Below are positions 1 to 5,054 of a DNA stretch of 5,054 nt, one piece after another. This DNA comes from UBA668 sp041178405 (GTDB lineage: Bacteria > Actinomycetota > Acidimicrobiia > Acidimicrobiales > Ilumatobacteraceae): positions 1-5,054 of the forward strand of contig JBEGVK010000029.1 of the NCBI GenBank assembly GCA_041178405.1, in the 5' to 3' direction. The position numbers were made by a program, and so were the translations under genes. Position 1 is the stretch's first letter, and every line of letters starts with the position of its first letter. Under the pieces are notes generated by a model, which worked only from the letters and a program-made list of their open reading frames with translations, made no database searches and was not told the DNA's origin.

Positions 1-7
1 GAAACCG

Positions 8-691
8 ATGTCCGGTCATGCAGACGTGGTCGAGCCACGTGATGAAGAAGTCGAGATCGCAGTCGGACTCGTCCGACTCGAGGGGCATCTGCGCGTGCCG
101 GCTGCGCCGATCGGCATCGTGCTCTTCGCCCACGGCAGCGGGAGCAGCAGGCTGAGCCCGCGCCACCGCGCCGTCGCCGACGTGCTGCACGATGCCCGCA
201 TTGCGACGCTGCTGTTCGACCTGCTCACGCCGCCGGAGTACGACGAGGGCTCGCACGTATTCGACATCGACCTGCTGATGCGTCGCCTGGTTGGTGCCAG
301 CGGCTGGCTGCGCGAGCGGCAGGGGATGGCACGGGTGCCACTCGGCTACTTCGGCGCCAGCACGGGCGCAGCGGCAGCACTGGCGGCGGCGGCCGAATGG
401 GGAGAGCACGTCGGAGCCATCGTGTCGCGGGGCGGCCGGCCGGATCTCGCCGCCGACTGGCTCGGCGATGTCGACGCGCCGACGCTGTTCGTCGTCGGCG
501 AACTCGACAGCACCGTGCTCGACCTCACCCGGCGGTCGCAACGCGACATGGTGTGCGAGACCGATGTGCTGGTGATTCCCGGTGCGGGCCACCTCTTCGA
601 GGAGCCCGGGGCGCTCGACCAGGTGGCGGCAGCGGCACGGGACTGGTTCGTCCACCACCTGCCGCGTCCTGGACGGTGGGCAGCGGGCTGA
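8..691 (+). CDS. Alpha/beta hydrolase, dienelactone hydrolase-like
   Basis: This is a predicted cytoplasmic alpha/beta-fold hydrolase of 227 residues; no signal peptide or membrane segment is visible. The oxyanion-side segment AHGSGSSRLSPR is at about residues 41-52. The nucleophile elbow is GASTG with Ser118, followed by an Ala-rich helix. The likely acid is Asp167 in VVGELDS, and the catalytic His is His195 in GAGHLFEEPG. The triad is therefore complete. The HGSGSSR / SPR pattern is typical of small dienelactone-hydrolase-like proteins, which in other genomes may be fused or adjacent to phosphoribosyltransferases (family knowledge); that neighbour would lie outside the window. Substrate is unknown. 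ATG at 8 was chosen because the conserved domain begins soon after it. The frame is open to the window edge, so an upstream start or an N-terminal fusion cannot be excluded. It converges on the next gene with a 45-bp gap. Confidence 0.85.
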   Translation: MSGHADVVEPRDEEVEIAVGLVRLEGHLRVPAAPIGIVLFAHGSGSSRLSPRHRAVADVLHDARIATLLFDLLTPPEYDEGSHVFDIDLLMRRLVGASGWLRERQGMARVPLGYFGASTGAAAALAAAAEWGEHVGAIVSRGGRPDLAADWLGDVDAPTLFVVGELDSTVLDLTRRSQRDMVCETDVLVIPGAGHLFEEPGALDQVAAAARDWFVHHLPRPGRWAAG

Positions 692-697
692 CCACCG
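674..697 (+). terminator. Possible weak hairpin at the end of the hydrolase gene
   Basis: CGGTGG (674-679) and CCACCG (692-697) can form a 6-bp stem with a 12-nt loop that contains the TGA stop (689-691). A second small stem, GCCC/GGGC (707-710 and 714-717), lies just downstream. Neither has a T-run. The position between convergent genes fits transcription ending here, but in DNA this GC-rich such stems arise easily by chance. Confidence 0.2.
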
Positions 698-736
698 CCG
701 TTGGATGCCCTCCGGGCCCCCGCAGTTACTCGCGTC

Positions 737-1387
737 TCAGGCCGGCTTGATCCTCAGCGCGAGGGCCACGGCAACGCCTCCCAGCGTCGCCATCATCATC
801 GCCACCACCGTGCTGTCCTTCGACGTGTCGCCGGCCTCGGGCAGCACCGAACCCGATTCGGCATCGGTGGTCGAGGTCTCGATCGCCGGCACGGTGGTGA
901 CCGGCACCGTGGTGACAGGTGCAGAAGTCGACGGGCCGACGGTCGTGGGAGGAGACGTCGGCGGCGGGTCGCCCACGGTGATGGTGCCGTCCTCGAGGCC
1001 GGTGTGCGGCTCGTCGGCGCCGTGCAGGTTCTGCACGACGACTGAGTACGTGCACACGCCAGATGCGAGACCCGACACTGAGAACTCGCGGGTGTACGTG
1101 GCCGGTCCTGCCTCGTCGAACCGGAAGACCACGCTGAGCGGGCTGATCGTGACGCCATCACAGCCGTCGCCGAGGACGACAGACATCTGCAGTAGGGGGT
1201 TCGTGCTGGAGAACTCGCGTGTGGCCGTGAGCTCGAACACGGCAGTGCCACCCACCTCGACCTCGTCGGGGCCATCGTGGACGACGCTGACCAGCACGGC
1301 CGGTGCGGCCTCGGCCACTCCGGCAAACAGCGGAACCGACGCAGCCATGAGCGCAGCCCCGGCAATGGCAAGCAGCCGTCGAATCAT
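737..1387 (-). CDS. Exported surface protein with Thr/Pro linker and LPEAG sorting-like C-terminus
   Basis: I recognise no named family; the architecture is that of a secreted, wall- or membrane-anchored protein of 216 residues. Residues 1-25 form a Sec signal peptide: MIRR, a hydrophobic stretch, then a probable cleavage after AEA or AEAA. Residues 27-140 look like a beta-rich, Ig-like extracellular domain with two cysteines (76 and 112) that could form a disulfide. A Thr/Pro/Ser-rich linker covers about 140-175. The C-terminus has LPEAG (182-186), a hydrophobic segment (about 194-211) and a short basic tail RIKPA, which is the layout of a sortase signal. Ala replaces the usual Thr of LPXTG, so sortase use is inferred. 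The start at 1387 is set by the signal peptide and by GGGGG at 1395-1399, 7 nt upstream. A longer in-frame ATG at 1492 would add 35 Arg-rich residues, lacks a ribosome binding site and sits inside a palindrome. Confidence 0.8.
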   Translation of the reverse strand: MIRRLLAIAGAALMAASVPLFAGVAEAAPAVLVSVVHDGPDEVEVGGTAVFELTATREFSSTNPLLQMSVVLGDGCDGVTISPLSVVFRFDEAGPATYTREFSVSGLASGVCTYSVVVQNLHGADEPHTGLEDGTITVGDPPPTSPPTTVGPSTSAPVTTVPVTTVPAIETSTTDAESGSVLPEAGDTSKDSTVVAMMMATLGGVAVALALRIKPA

Positions 1388-1516
1388 CGTGAAACCCCCA
1401 CTGGCACCTCGGCGGCGGAAGGCCGCGTCGTCACTCTCGCGCGCAGCGAGGCGCCCGAGGAAACCGAGTCTCGGGGAACGTCCCCCGACCATGGTCGGTG
1501 GGCGCCAGCGGCGTCG
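1388..1516 (-). promoter_or_regulatory. 129-bp gap between exonuclease III and surface protein genes, rich in inverted repeats
   Basis: Both flanking genes are on the minus strand, so this gap holds the end of the exonuclease III transcript and the leader of the surface protein gene. Visible structure: the perfect 14-bp palindrome CCGACCATGGTCGG (1485-1498); a GGGGA-ACG-TCCCC hairpin (1473-1485); and a CCCGAG/CTCGGG stem with a 10-nt loop (1454-1459 with 1470-1475). These overlap and would compete if transcribed. I see no T-run typical of an intrinsic terminator and no clear -10/-35 pair. The poly-G ribosome binding site (1395-1399) is at its downstream end. The role could be termination, an operator, or both. 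Confidence 0.4.
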
Positions 1517-2374
1517 TCAGAGGCGGTATCGGACGACGAGCGGCGCATGATCCGACCACCGCTCGGCATACGACGGCGCCCTGTCGACAGCGGCATCGAC
1601 CGCCGTCGCGGCGAGGGCCGGATCGGCGATGTGGTAGTCGATCCGCCAGCCGGCATCGGTGTCGAATGCCTTGCCGCGCCACGACCACCACGTGTAGGGG
1701 CCCGGCCCTTCGCCGCCGAGGACGCGACCGACGTCGACCCAGCCCCGGCCGTACAGACGGTCGAACCACGACCGCTCGACCGGCAGGAAACCGGCGCGAG
1801 AGAGGTTGCCCTTCCAGTTCTTGATGTCGACTTCGCGGTGCGCCACGTTGAGGTCGCCGGTGAGCAGTACCAACCGACCCTCGGCGCGCAGTTGGTCGAG
1901 GCGTGCGCCGGCGCCGTCGAGGAAGGCGAGCTTCTCGGCCATTCGCGTGTCGGAGTCGGCATCGCCGGTGTGCACATAGGCCGACACCACCGTGAGGATC
2001 CCAGCGTCGACCTCGATGTCGGCCTCGCACCAGCGCCCCGAGCCGTCGACCCCGTCGGGGAGGTCGCGGAGCCCGAAGCGGGCAGCGGCGATTGGCCGGC
2101 GCGACGCAACGGCAACGCCGGCGCGGCCCTTCGACGAGCTTTCGTCGTGGGCGACATGCCACCCCCGGCCGGCGATCTCGTGGACCAGCCCGTGCACCAT
2201 GTCGTCGGGTGCCCTGACCTCCTGCATCGTGATCACGTCAGGCTTACGCGAGCGCACCCACTCTCCCATGCCGTTGGCGCGCGCCGCGCGAAGGCCGTTC
2301 ACGTTGACCGTGGCGATCGAGAGCGGCGTGGGTCGACGCGCGGACGGCGAGGATGAGGTCGGACGTGCCGGCAC
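1517..2374 (-). CDS. xthA: Exodeoxyribonuclease III (AP endonuclease, EEP family)
   Basis: This DNA repair enzyme is predicted to cleave 5' of abasic sites and degrade duplex DNA from 3' ends in a metal-dependent reaction. It has 285 residues, near the usual length. All signature parts of the exonuclease-endonuclease-phosphatase fold are present: NVNGLR with Asn24; the metal ligand Glu52 in MQEVRAP; Tyr133 in SAYVHTGD; Asp174 and Asn176 in TGDLN; the lesion-side segment FDTDAGWRIDY with Asp246; and Asp275-His276 in the final SDHAPLV. The ATVNVNG and QEVRA wording is the actinobacterial form. No in-frame ATG fits. The only plausible start is GTG at 2374, one base after the esterase stop, giving a Pro/Ser/Arg-rich extension of about 17 residues before the core beta strand. 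No Shine-Dalgarno is visible, so translation is probably coupled to the esterase gene. Confidence 0.93.
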   Translation of the reverse strand: MPARPTSSSPSARRPTPLSIATVNVNGLRAARANGMGEWVRSRKPDVITMQEVRAPDDMVHGLVHEIAGRGWHVAHDESSSKGRAGVAVASRRPIAAARFGLRDLPDGVDGSGRWCEADIEVDAGILTVVSAYVHTGDADSDTRMAEKLAFLDGAGARLDQLRAEGRLVLLTGDLNVAHREVDIKNWKGNLSRAGFLPVERSWFDRLYGRGWVDVGRVLGGEGPGPYTWWSWRGKAFDTDAGWRIDYHIADPALAATAVDAAVDRAPSYAERWSDHAPLVVRYRL

Positions 2375-2375
2375 G

Positions 2376-3290
2376 TCAGGCGAGCGCTGCGCGCAGCAGT
2401 GACGCCGCCCTCGACTGGGCTTCGACGGCGGCGGGGATGGCGAGCGGGACGTTGTAGAAGGCGTGGATCTGCCCAGCGAACCGCTGCTGCTCGACCGCGA
2501 CGCCGAGAGAGGCAAGCCGCGATGCATATGCCTCGCCCTCGTCGCGCAGGGGGTCGAACTCGCACGTGATGACATATGCGGGCGGTGCAGTTGCGAGTCG
2601 GTCATCGGCTGCGTGCAGTGGCGAGACACGCGGGTCGGCCGGGTCGATGCCGGTCGAGTCGAGGTAGTGGCCGACGAACCACTGCATGCCGGCCTTGGTG
2701 AGCAGGTAGCCCTCGGCGTTCTCGTCGATCGAGGGATGCGACAGCGTCAGGTCGGTGACCGGGTAGACGAGTACCTGGTAGCGGAGTCGGGCACCGTGCT
2801 CGAGTGCGACGAGTGCGGCGAGATTTCCGCCCGCCGAGTCGCCCCCGACCGCCACCCGACTGCCGTCGGCGCCGATCTCGTTAGCGTGCTCGAGCACCCA
2901 TGCCGTGACTGCACGGCAGTCGTCGAGCGCGGCGGGCGCCCGGTGCTCGGGCGCCAGGCGATAGTCGACCGAGACGACGATGCAGTCGGCGGCCGCAGCC
3001 AGCCTCGTGCAGGTGGGGATCGATTCCTCGGCCGAGCCGATCACCCAGCCGCCGCCGTGGATCCAGACGACGACGGGGAACGGACCGTCGCCAACGGGCG
3101 TGACGACGACGCATGGCACGCCGGCGATCTGCCGCCGGTCGATGGCTGCAACGTCGGGCCCCTCGCCCGCCAGCATCGCCATCCCTGCGAACGCCGTGCG
3201 TGCCGCCTCGGGAGTCTGCTCGTGCAGCGGCGGACCGCCGGCAGCGGCAAGCAGGTCGAGCACGTTCTGGGCTGCGGGTTCGACGGGCAT
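2376..3290 (-). CDS. Alpha/beta hydrolase fold-3 esterase/lipase (HSL family)
   Basis: This is a predicted carboxylesterase of the hormone-sensitive lipase (family IV) group, hydrolysing short- to medium-chain esters; the physiological substrate is unknown. It has 304 residues, normal for the family. The oxyanion motif HGGGW is at 78-82, YRLAPEH at 110-116, and the nucleophile elbow GDSAGG has Ser152. The acid is Asp246 in EFDPLRDEG, and the catalytic His276 is in GQIHAFYN, where the more usual form is HGF. The triad is complete. An N-terminal cap-like segment (about 1-55) precedes the fold, and no signal peptide is present. The ATG at 3290 was chosen over longer in-frame starts because of an excellent ribosome binding site just upstream. 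It is the middle gene of a three-gene minus-strand run: 43 bp after the methyltransferase stop, and 1 bp before the exonuclease III start. Confidence 0.93.
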   Translation of the reverse strand: MPVEPAAQNVLDLLAAAGGPPLHEQTPEAARTAFAGMAMLAGEGPDVAAIDRRQIAGVPCVVVTPVGDGPFPVVVWIHGGGWVIGSAEESIPTCTRLAAAADCIVVSVDYRLAPEHRAPAALDDCRAVTAWVLEHANEIGADGSRVAVGGDSAGGNLAALVALEHGARLRYQVLVYPVTDLTLSHPSIDENAEGYLLTKAGMQWFVGHYLDSTGIDPADPRVSPLHAADDRLATAPPAYVITCEFDPLRDEGEAYASRLASLGVAVEQQRFAGQIHAFYNVPLAIPAAVEAQSRAASLLRAALA

Positions 3291-3294
3291 TGAT

Positions 3295-3301
3295 CCTCCT
3301 C
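3295..3301 (-). promoter_or_regulatory. Strong Shine-Dalgarno of the esterase gene
   Basis: Read on the minus strand, GAGGAGG lies 4 nt before ATG (3290). It is the clearest ribosome binding site in the window and fixes the esterase start. Its strength contrasts with the lack of one before the coupled exonuclease III gene. Confidence 0.8.
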
Positions 3302-3333
3302 GGGTCGGGAGCATCATCGCGCAGTGCCGAGGC

Positions 3334-3954
3334 TCAGCGTCCCGCTGCCTCCAGCTCGAACATCGGAACACCCGAGCGCGGCACCCACATTCCGGCACCG
3401 ACCTGCCGGAAGTGGGCCTCGAGCCGGCGCCGGTACCAGGCACCGGTGCGGCGGTGGGCGACGAGGTCGGTGCGATCGCGATCGACGATGTCGCGCAGGT
3501 CGGCAGCGGTCGGCAGTTCGAGGTACATCAGGTGGCGGGTGGCTGCAGCGAGGTGCTCGATCGCCCGCTCGACGCGCTCGTCGGTGACGTAGTGCAGCAC
3601 GCCGTGACAGACCACGAGGTCGAACGGGCGCGGCGGCCGCCAGTCGGCGATGTCCCTGCGCTGGTGGCCCCACGTCGTGCACGCATAGTCGCTGACGTCG
3701 ATCGAGGTGACGCGCACGGCGGGATGCACCTGCCGGTACCAGTCGCGCCACAGTCCGGTGCCGGCACCGACGTCGAGTACCGAGCGGATGCGGATGCCCC
3801 ACCACGCCGCCATCTCGTGCACGCCGGTCGCCAGGTGGCCGATGCGCGCCGCATCGTGCACGCCCTGGCGGCCGTAGAAGCGGCGGTAGTACGCAGCGTC
3901 GAATCGGTCGGGATCGTGAGGTGCTGGTCGGCGCTGGCCCATCGTCCCCAGCAT
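3334..3954 (-). CDS. Class I SAM-dependent methyltransferase
   Basis: This is a predicted S-adenosylmethionine-dependent methyltransferase with a Rossmann-like fold, 206 residues; the acceptor is unknown. SAM-binding motif I is VLDVGAGTG (59-67). The acidic residue ending strand 2 is Asp86 in TSIDVS. RRDIADW (Asp101) fits the adenine-side motif, and FDLVVCHGVLHYV (111-123) is the strand-4 motif seen in small-molecule methyltransferases. MYLELPT (143-149) fits strand 5. The N-terminal stretch DPDRFDAAYYRRFYG resembles a lid or substrate helix. No membrane segment is present. The start could be ATG 3954 or ATG 3942; the four extra residues are not diagnostic, and neither has a strong ribosome binding site. 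It is first in the likely operon with the esterase and exonuclease III, and is divergent from the ARPP-1 gene. Confidence 0.87.
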   Translation of the reverse strand: MLGTMGQRRPAPHDPDRFDAAYYRRFYGRQGVHDAARIGHLATGVHEMAAWWGIRIRSVLDVGAGTGLWRDWYRQVHPAVRVTSIDVSDYACTTWGHQRRDIADWRPPRPFDLVVCHGVLHYVTDERVERAIEHLAAATRHLMYLELPTAADLRDIVDRDRTDLVAHRRTGAWYRRRLEAHFRQVGAGMWVPRSGVPMFELEAAGR

Positions 3955-4058
3955 GGCGGCTCATCCGCCCGCCGTCGGGCATCACCGCTGCGGCGACCGC
4001 TGCCGGGCGCGTCGCGCACCGGTGTCACGCGGGGACCGCGCCGGTGCGTCCAGCCCTC
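3955..4058. promoter_or_regulatory. Divergent intergenic region between methyltransferase and ARPP-1 genes
   Basis: This 104-bp gap must hold promoters for both directions unless the start sites are misplaced. No convincing -10 or -35 hexamers are visible. It contains a GCCCG-CCGT-CGGGC stem-loop (3967-3980), an 8-bp direct repeat ACCGCTGC (3984-3991 and 3996-4003, a 12-bp step), and the nested inverted repeat listed separately (4015-4048). Confidence 0.45.
4015..4048 (+). repeat. Nested inverted repeat just upstream of the ARPP-1 start
   Basis: CGCACCGG (4015-4022) and CCGGTGCG (4041-4048) form a perfect 8-bp outer stem. Inside it, CGCGG (4028-4032) and CCGCG (4036-4040) form a perfect 5-bp stem with a GGA loop. 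The stems abut on the 3' side, with a 5-nt bulge (TGTCA) on the 5' side, for 13 pairs in 34 nt. It ends 10 nt before the ATG at 4059. As DNA it also carries CCGGTG as a direct repeat 22 bp apart (4019-4024 and 4041-4046), about two helical turns. It could be a leader hairpin controlling translation or a repressor site; in such GC-rich DNA, chance is possible. Confidence 0.4.
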
Positions 4059-5030
4059 ATGACCAACGCAACTGCCTTCCTCCCGTCCCTCACCGATGCA
4101 GCGATCGGCTCGCCGATCACTCGTGGCGGAGTCTCTCTCTTTCCGGTGTACCTACCGGGCAGCCCCGTGCCGGCATCTCCGGTGATCACCGGGCCGGGCG
4201 CCGGGGTCGAGATCTCCGAGCAGCCGAACGCCACCGTGCCCACACTGCGCGCCACCAACCCCTCGAACCAGCCAGTGCTGCTCGTCGAGGGCCAGGTGGT
4301 CCGTGGTGGCCAGCAGGATCGCGTCCTGAACGTCAGCATCGTGGTGCCGGCAGGCCAGTCGATCGACATCCCCGTTAGCTGCGTCGAGCAGGGCCGGTGG
4401 AGCCATGGCAGCCATTTCGACGACGGTCGCTCCTTCGCCACCCGGCGGGTGCGCCGCGCCAAGACCCACAGCGTCAGCCAGAGCGTGCGCCAGCGCGGCG
4501 ACCGCTCCTCGAACCAGGGTGCCGTCTGGGCGACGGTGGGCCACGAGATGGACCGCCTCGGTGTCGAGCACCCCTCGCGGTCGCTGCTCGCCATCGACGA
4601 TGTCGCCCGTGGCCAGGCCGAGCGTCCTGCGCAGCACGAACCCCAGCGCGAGTCGCACTTCGACGTGATCATGCGTGCCATCGACGAGCTCACGGCCTGC
4701 GGGCCGCTGCCCGGCCAGTGCGGCGTCGTGGTCGCCCATGGTGGTCGCCCGGTGAGCCTCGAGTGCTTCGCCACCCCAGCACTGCTGTCAGCGCACTGGC
4801 CCGCACTCGTGCGCAGCATCATGCTCGATGCCCCCGAGGGCTCGGTCTCCCGCCCGTCGGCCACCCGGGCGCTCAAGTTCGTGCGCGATGCGGCCTCTCG
4901 CCGCGCTGACGCGACTCCCGGAGTCGGCCTCGGCACCGAGTTGCACATCCGCTCCAGCCGACTCGTCGGCCAAGCCGTGGTCGTGGACGACTGCGTGCTG
5001 CACGCATCGGCATTCGCGCTGGCAGCATGA
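4059..5030 (+). CDS. ARPP-1 (DUF6569) domain protein
   Basis: The protein has 323 residues, nearly all of them one conserved domain of unknown biochemical role. The domain name (ARG and rhodanese-phosphatase-superfamily-associated) comes from gene neighbourhoods with ADP-ribosylglycohydrolases; none is present here. Diagnostic segments in order: NPSNQPVLLVEGQ (67-79), GGQQDRVLNVS (83-93), PVSCVEQGRW (105-114, Cys108), a basic Ser/Gln-rich stretch leading into AVWATV (about 127-160), GVVVAHGGRPVSLECF (222-237) and the C-terminal GTELHIRSS...VLHASAF (292-319). No signal peptide or membrane segment is visible, so it is probably cytoplasmic. ATG 4059 is the likely start, though it has no Shine-Dalgarno. 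GTG at 4044, with GGGGA 8 nt upstream, is an in-frame alternative adding five residues. Assignment rests on recalled family wording. Confidence 0.8.
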   Translation: MTNATAFLPSLTDAAIGSPITRGGVSLFPVYLPGSPVPASPVITGPGAGVEISEQPNATVPTLRATNPSNQPVLLVEGQVVRGGQQDRVLNVSIVVPAGQSIDIPVSCVEQGRWSHGSHFDDGRSFATRRVRRAKTHSVSQSVRQRGDRSSNQGAVWATVGHEMDRLGVEHPSRSLLAIDDVARGQAERPAQHEPQRESHFDVIMRAIDELTACGPLPGQCGVVVAHGGRPVSLECFATPALLSAHWPALVRSIMLDAPEGSVSRPSATRALKFVRDAASRRADATPGVGLGTELHIRSSRLVGQAVVVDDCVLHASAFALAA

Positions 5031-5036
5031 CGTCTG

Positions 5037-5054
5037 GCCGGCAGCATCGCCGGC
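5037..5054 (+). terminator. Possible terminator hairpin after the ARPP-1 gene
   Basis: GCCGGC (5037-5042) and GCCGGC (5049-5054) form a 6-bp GC stem with a 6-nt AGCATC loop, starting 6 nt after the stop. The window ends at the stem, so whether it extends or is followed by a T-run cannot be seen. Confidence 0.4.

Noticed and set aside
1388..1492. Extended start for the surface protein at 1492
   Set aside because: The added 35 residues are Arg-rich and would bury the signal peptide; there is no ribosome binding site at 1492, while a GGGGG stretch precedes 1387.
582..1550. Long plus-strand open frame of 322 codons opposite the surface protein
   Set aside because: It overlaps two real genes, has low-complexity Arg/Ser/Thr/Pro composition and no domain. 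It is an antisense frame kept open by high GC; the minus-strand protein has a signal peptide and an anchor.
1277..2356. Long plus-strand open frame of 359 codons opposite exonuclease III
   Set aside because: The minus strand carries every exonuclease III motif; the plus frame has no recognisable domain.
3472..3479. GCGATCGC, the HIP1-like octamer of cyanobacteria
   Set aside because: It is a single copy inside the methyltransferase gene in GC-rich DNA, and the proteins do not look cyanobacterial.
2980..4062. Plus-strand open frame of 360 codons across the esterase and methyltransferase
   Set aside because: It is antisense to two genes with complete motifs, and its composition is that of a GC-driven shadow frame.
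4025..5047. Minus-strand open frame of 340 codons opposite the ARPP-1 gene
   Set aside because: The plus strand encodes the conserved ARPP-1 segments; the minus product is Arg/Ser/Thr-rich with no domain.

Overview
The window reads as ordinary chromosomal DNA from a high-GC actinobacterium. The signs are very GC-rich third codon positions, actinobacterial-style family members such as the ATVNVNG / QEVRA type of exonuclease III, a GTG start, and a cell-surface protein with a Thr/Pro linker and an LPxxG-like C-terminal sorting signal. Acidimicrobiia (Ilumatobacter-like) is my guess from the general look of the proteins; the sequence does not prove it. I see no mobile element, tRNA, rRNA, CRISPR array or broken gene.

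Layout. Gene 1 (+, 8-691) is a small dienelactone-hydrolase-like alpha/beta hydrolase. It converges on gene 2 (-, 737-1387), an exported, probably wall-anchored protein. Upstream of gene 2 lies a non-coding gap of 129 bp (1388-1516) packed with inverted repeats, including a perfect 14-bp palindrome. Next come three minus-strand genes that look like one operon, transcribed from high to low coordinates: a class I SAM-dependent methyltransferase (3334-3954), an HSL-type esterase/lipase (2376-3290, with a strong ribosome binding site) and exonuclease III (1517-2374, GTG start one base after the esterase stop). A 104-bp divergent intergenic region (3955-4058) separates this operon from the last gene (+, 4059-5030). 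That gene encodes an ARPP-1 (DUF6569) domain protein of unknown function. A possible terminator hairpin follows it at the window edge.

How the genes fit together. Only the methyltransferase-esterase-exonuclease III run has spacing suggesting co-expression, and its members share no obvious pathway. The least-understood content is the ARPP-1 protein, with a nested inverted repeat directly before its start, and the surface protein with its atypical LPEAG sorting motif. I found no convincing new multi-gene system. The two intergenic inverted-repeat clusters are the main sequence features that the genes do not explain.
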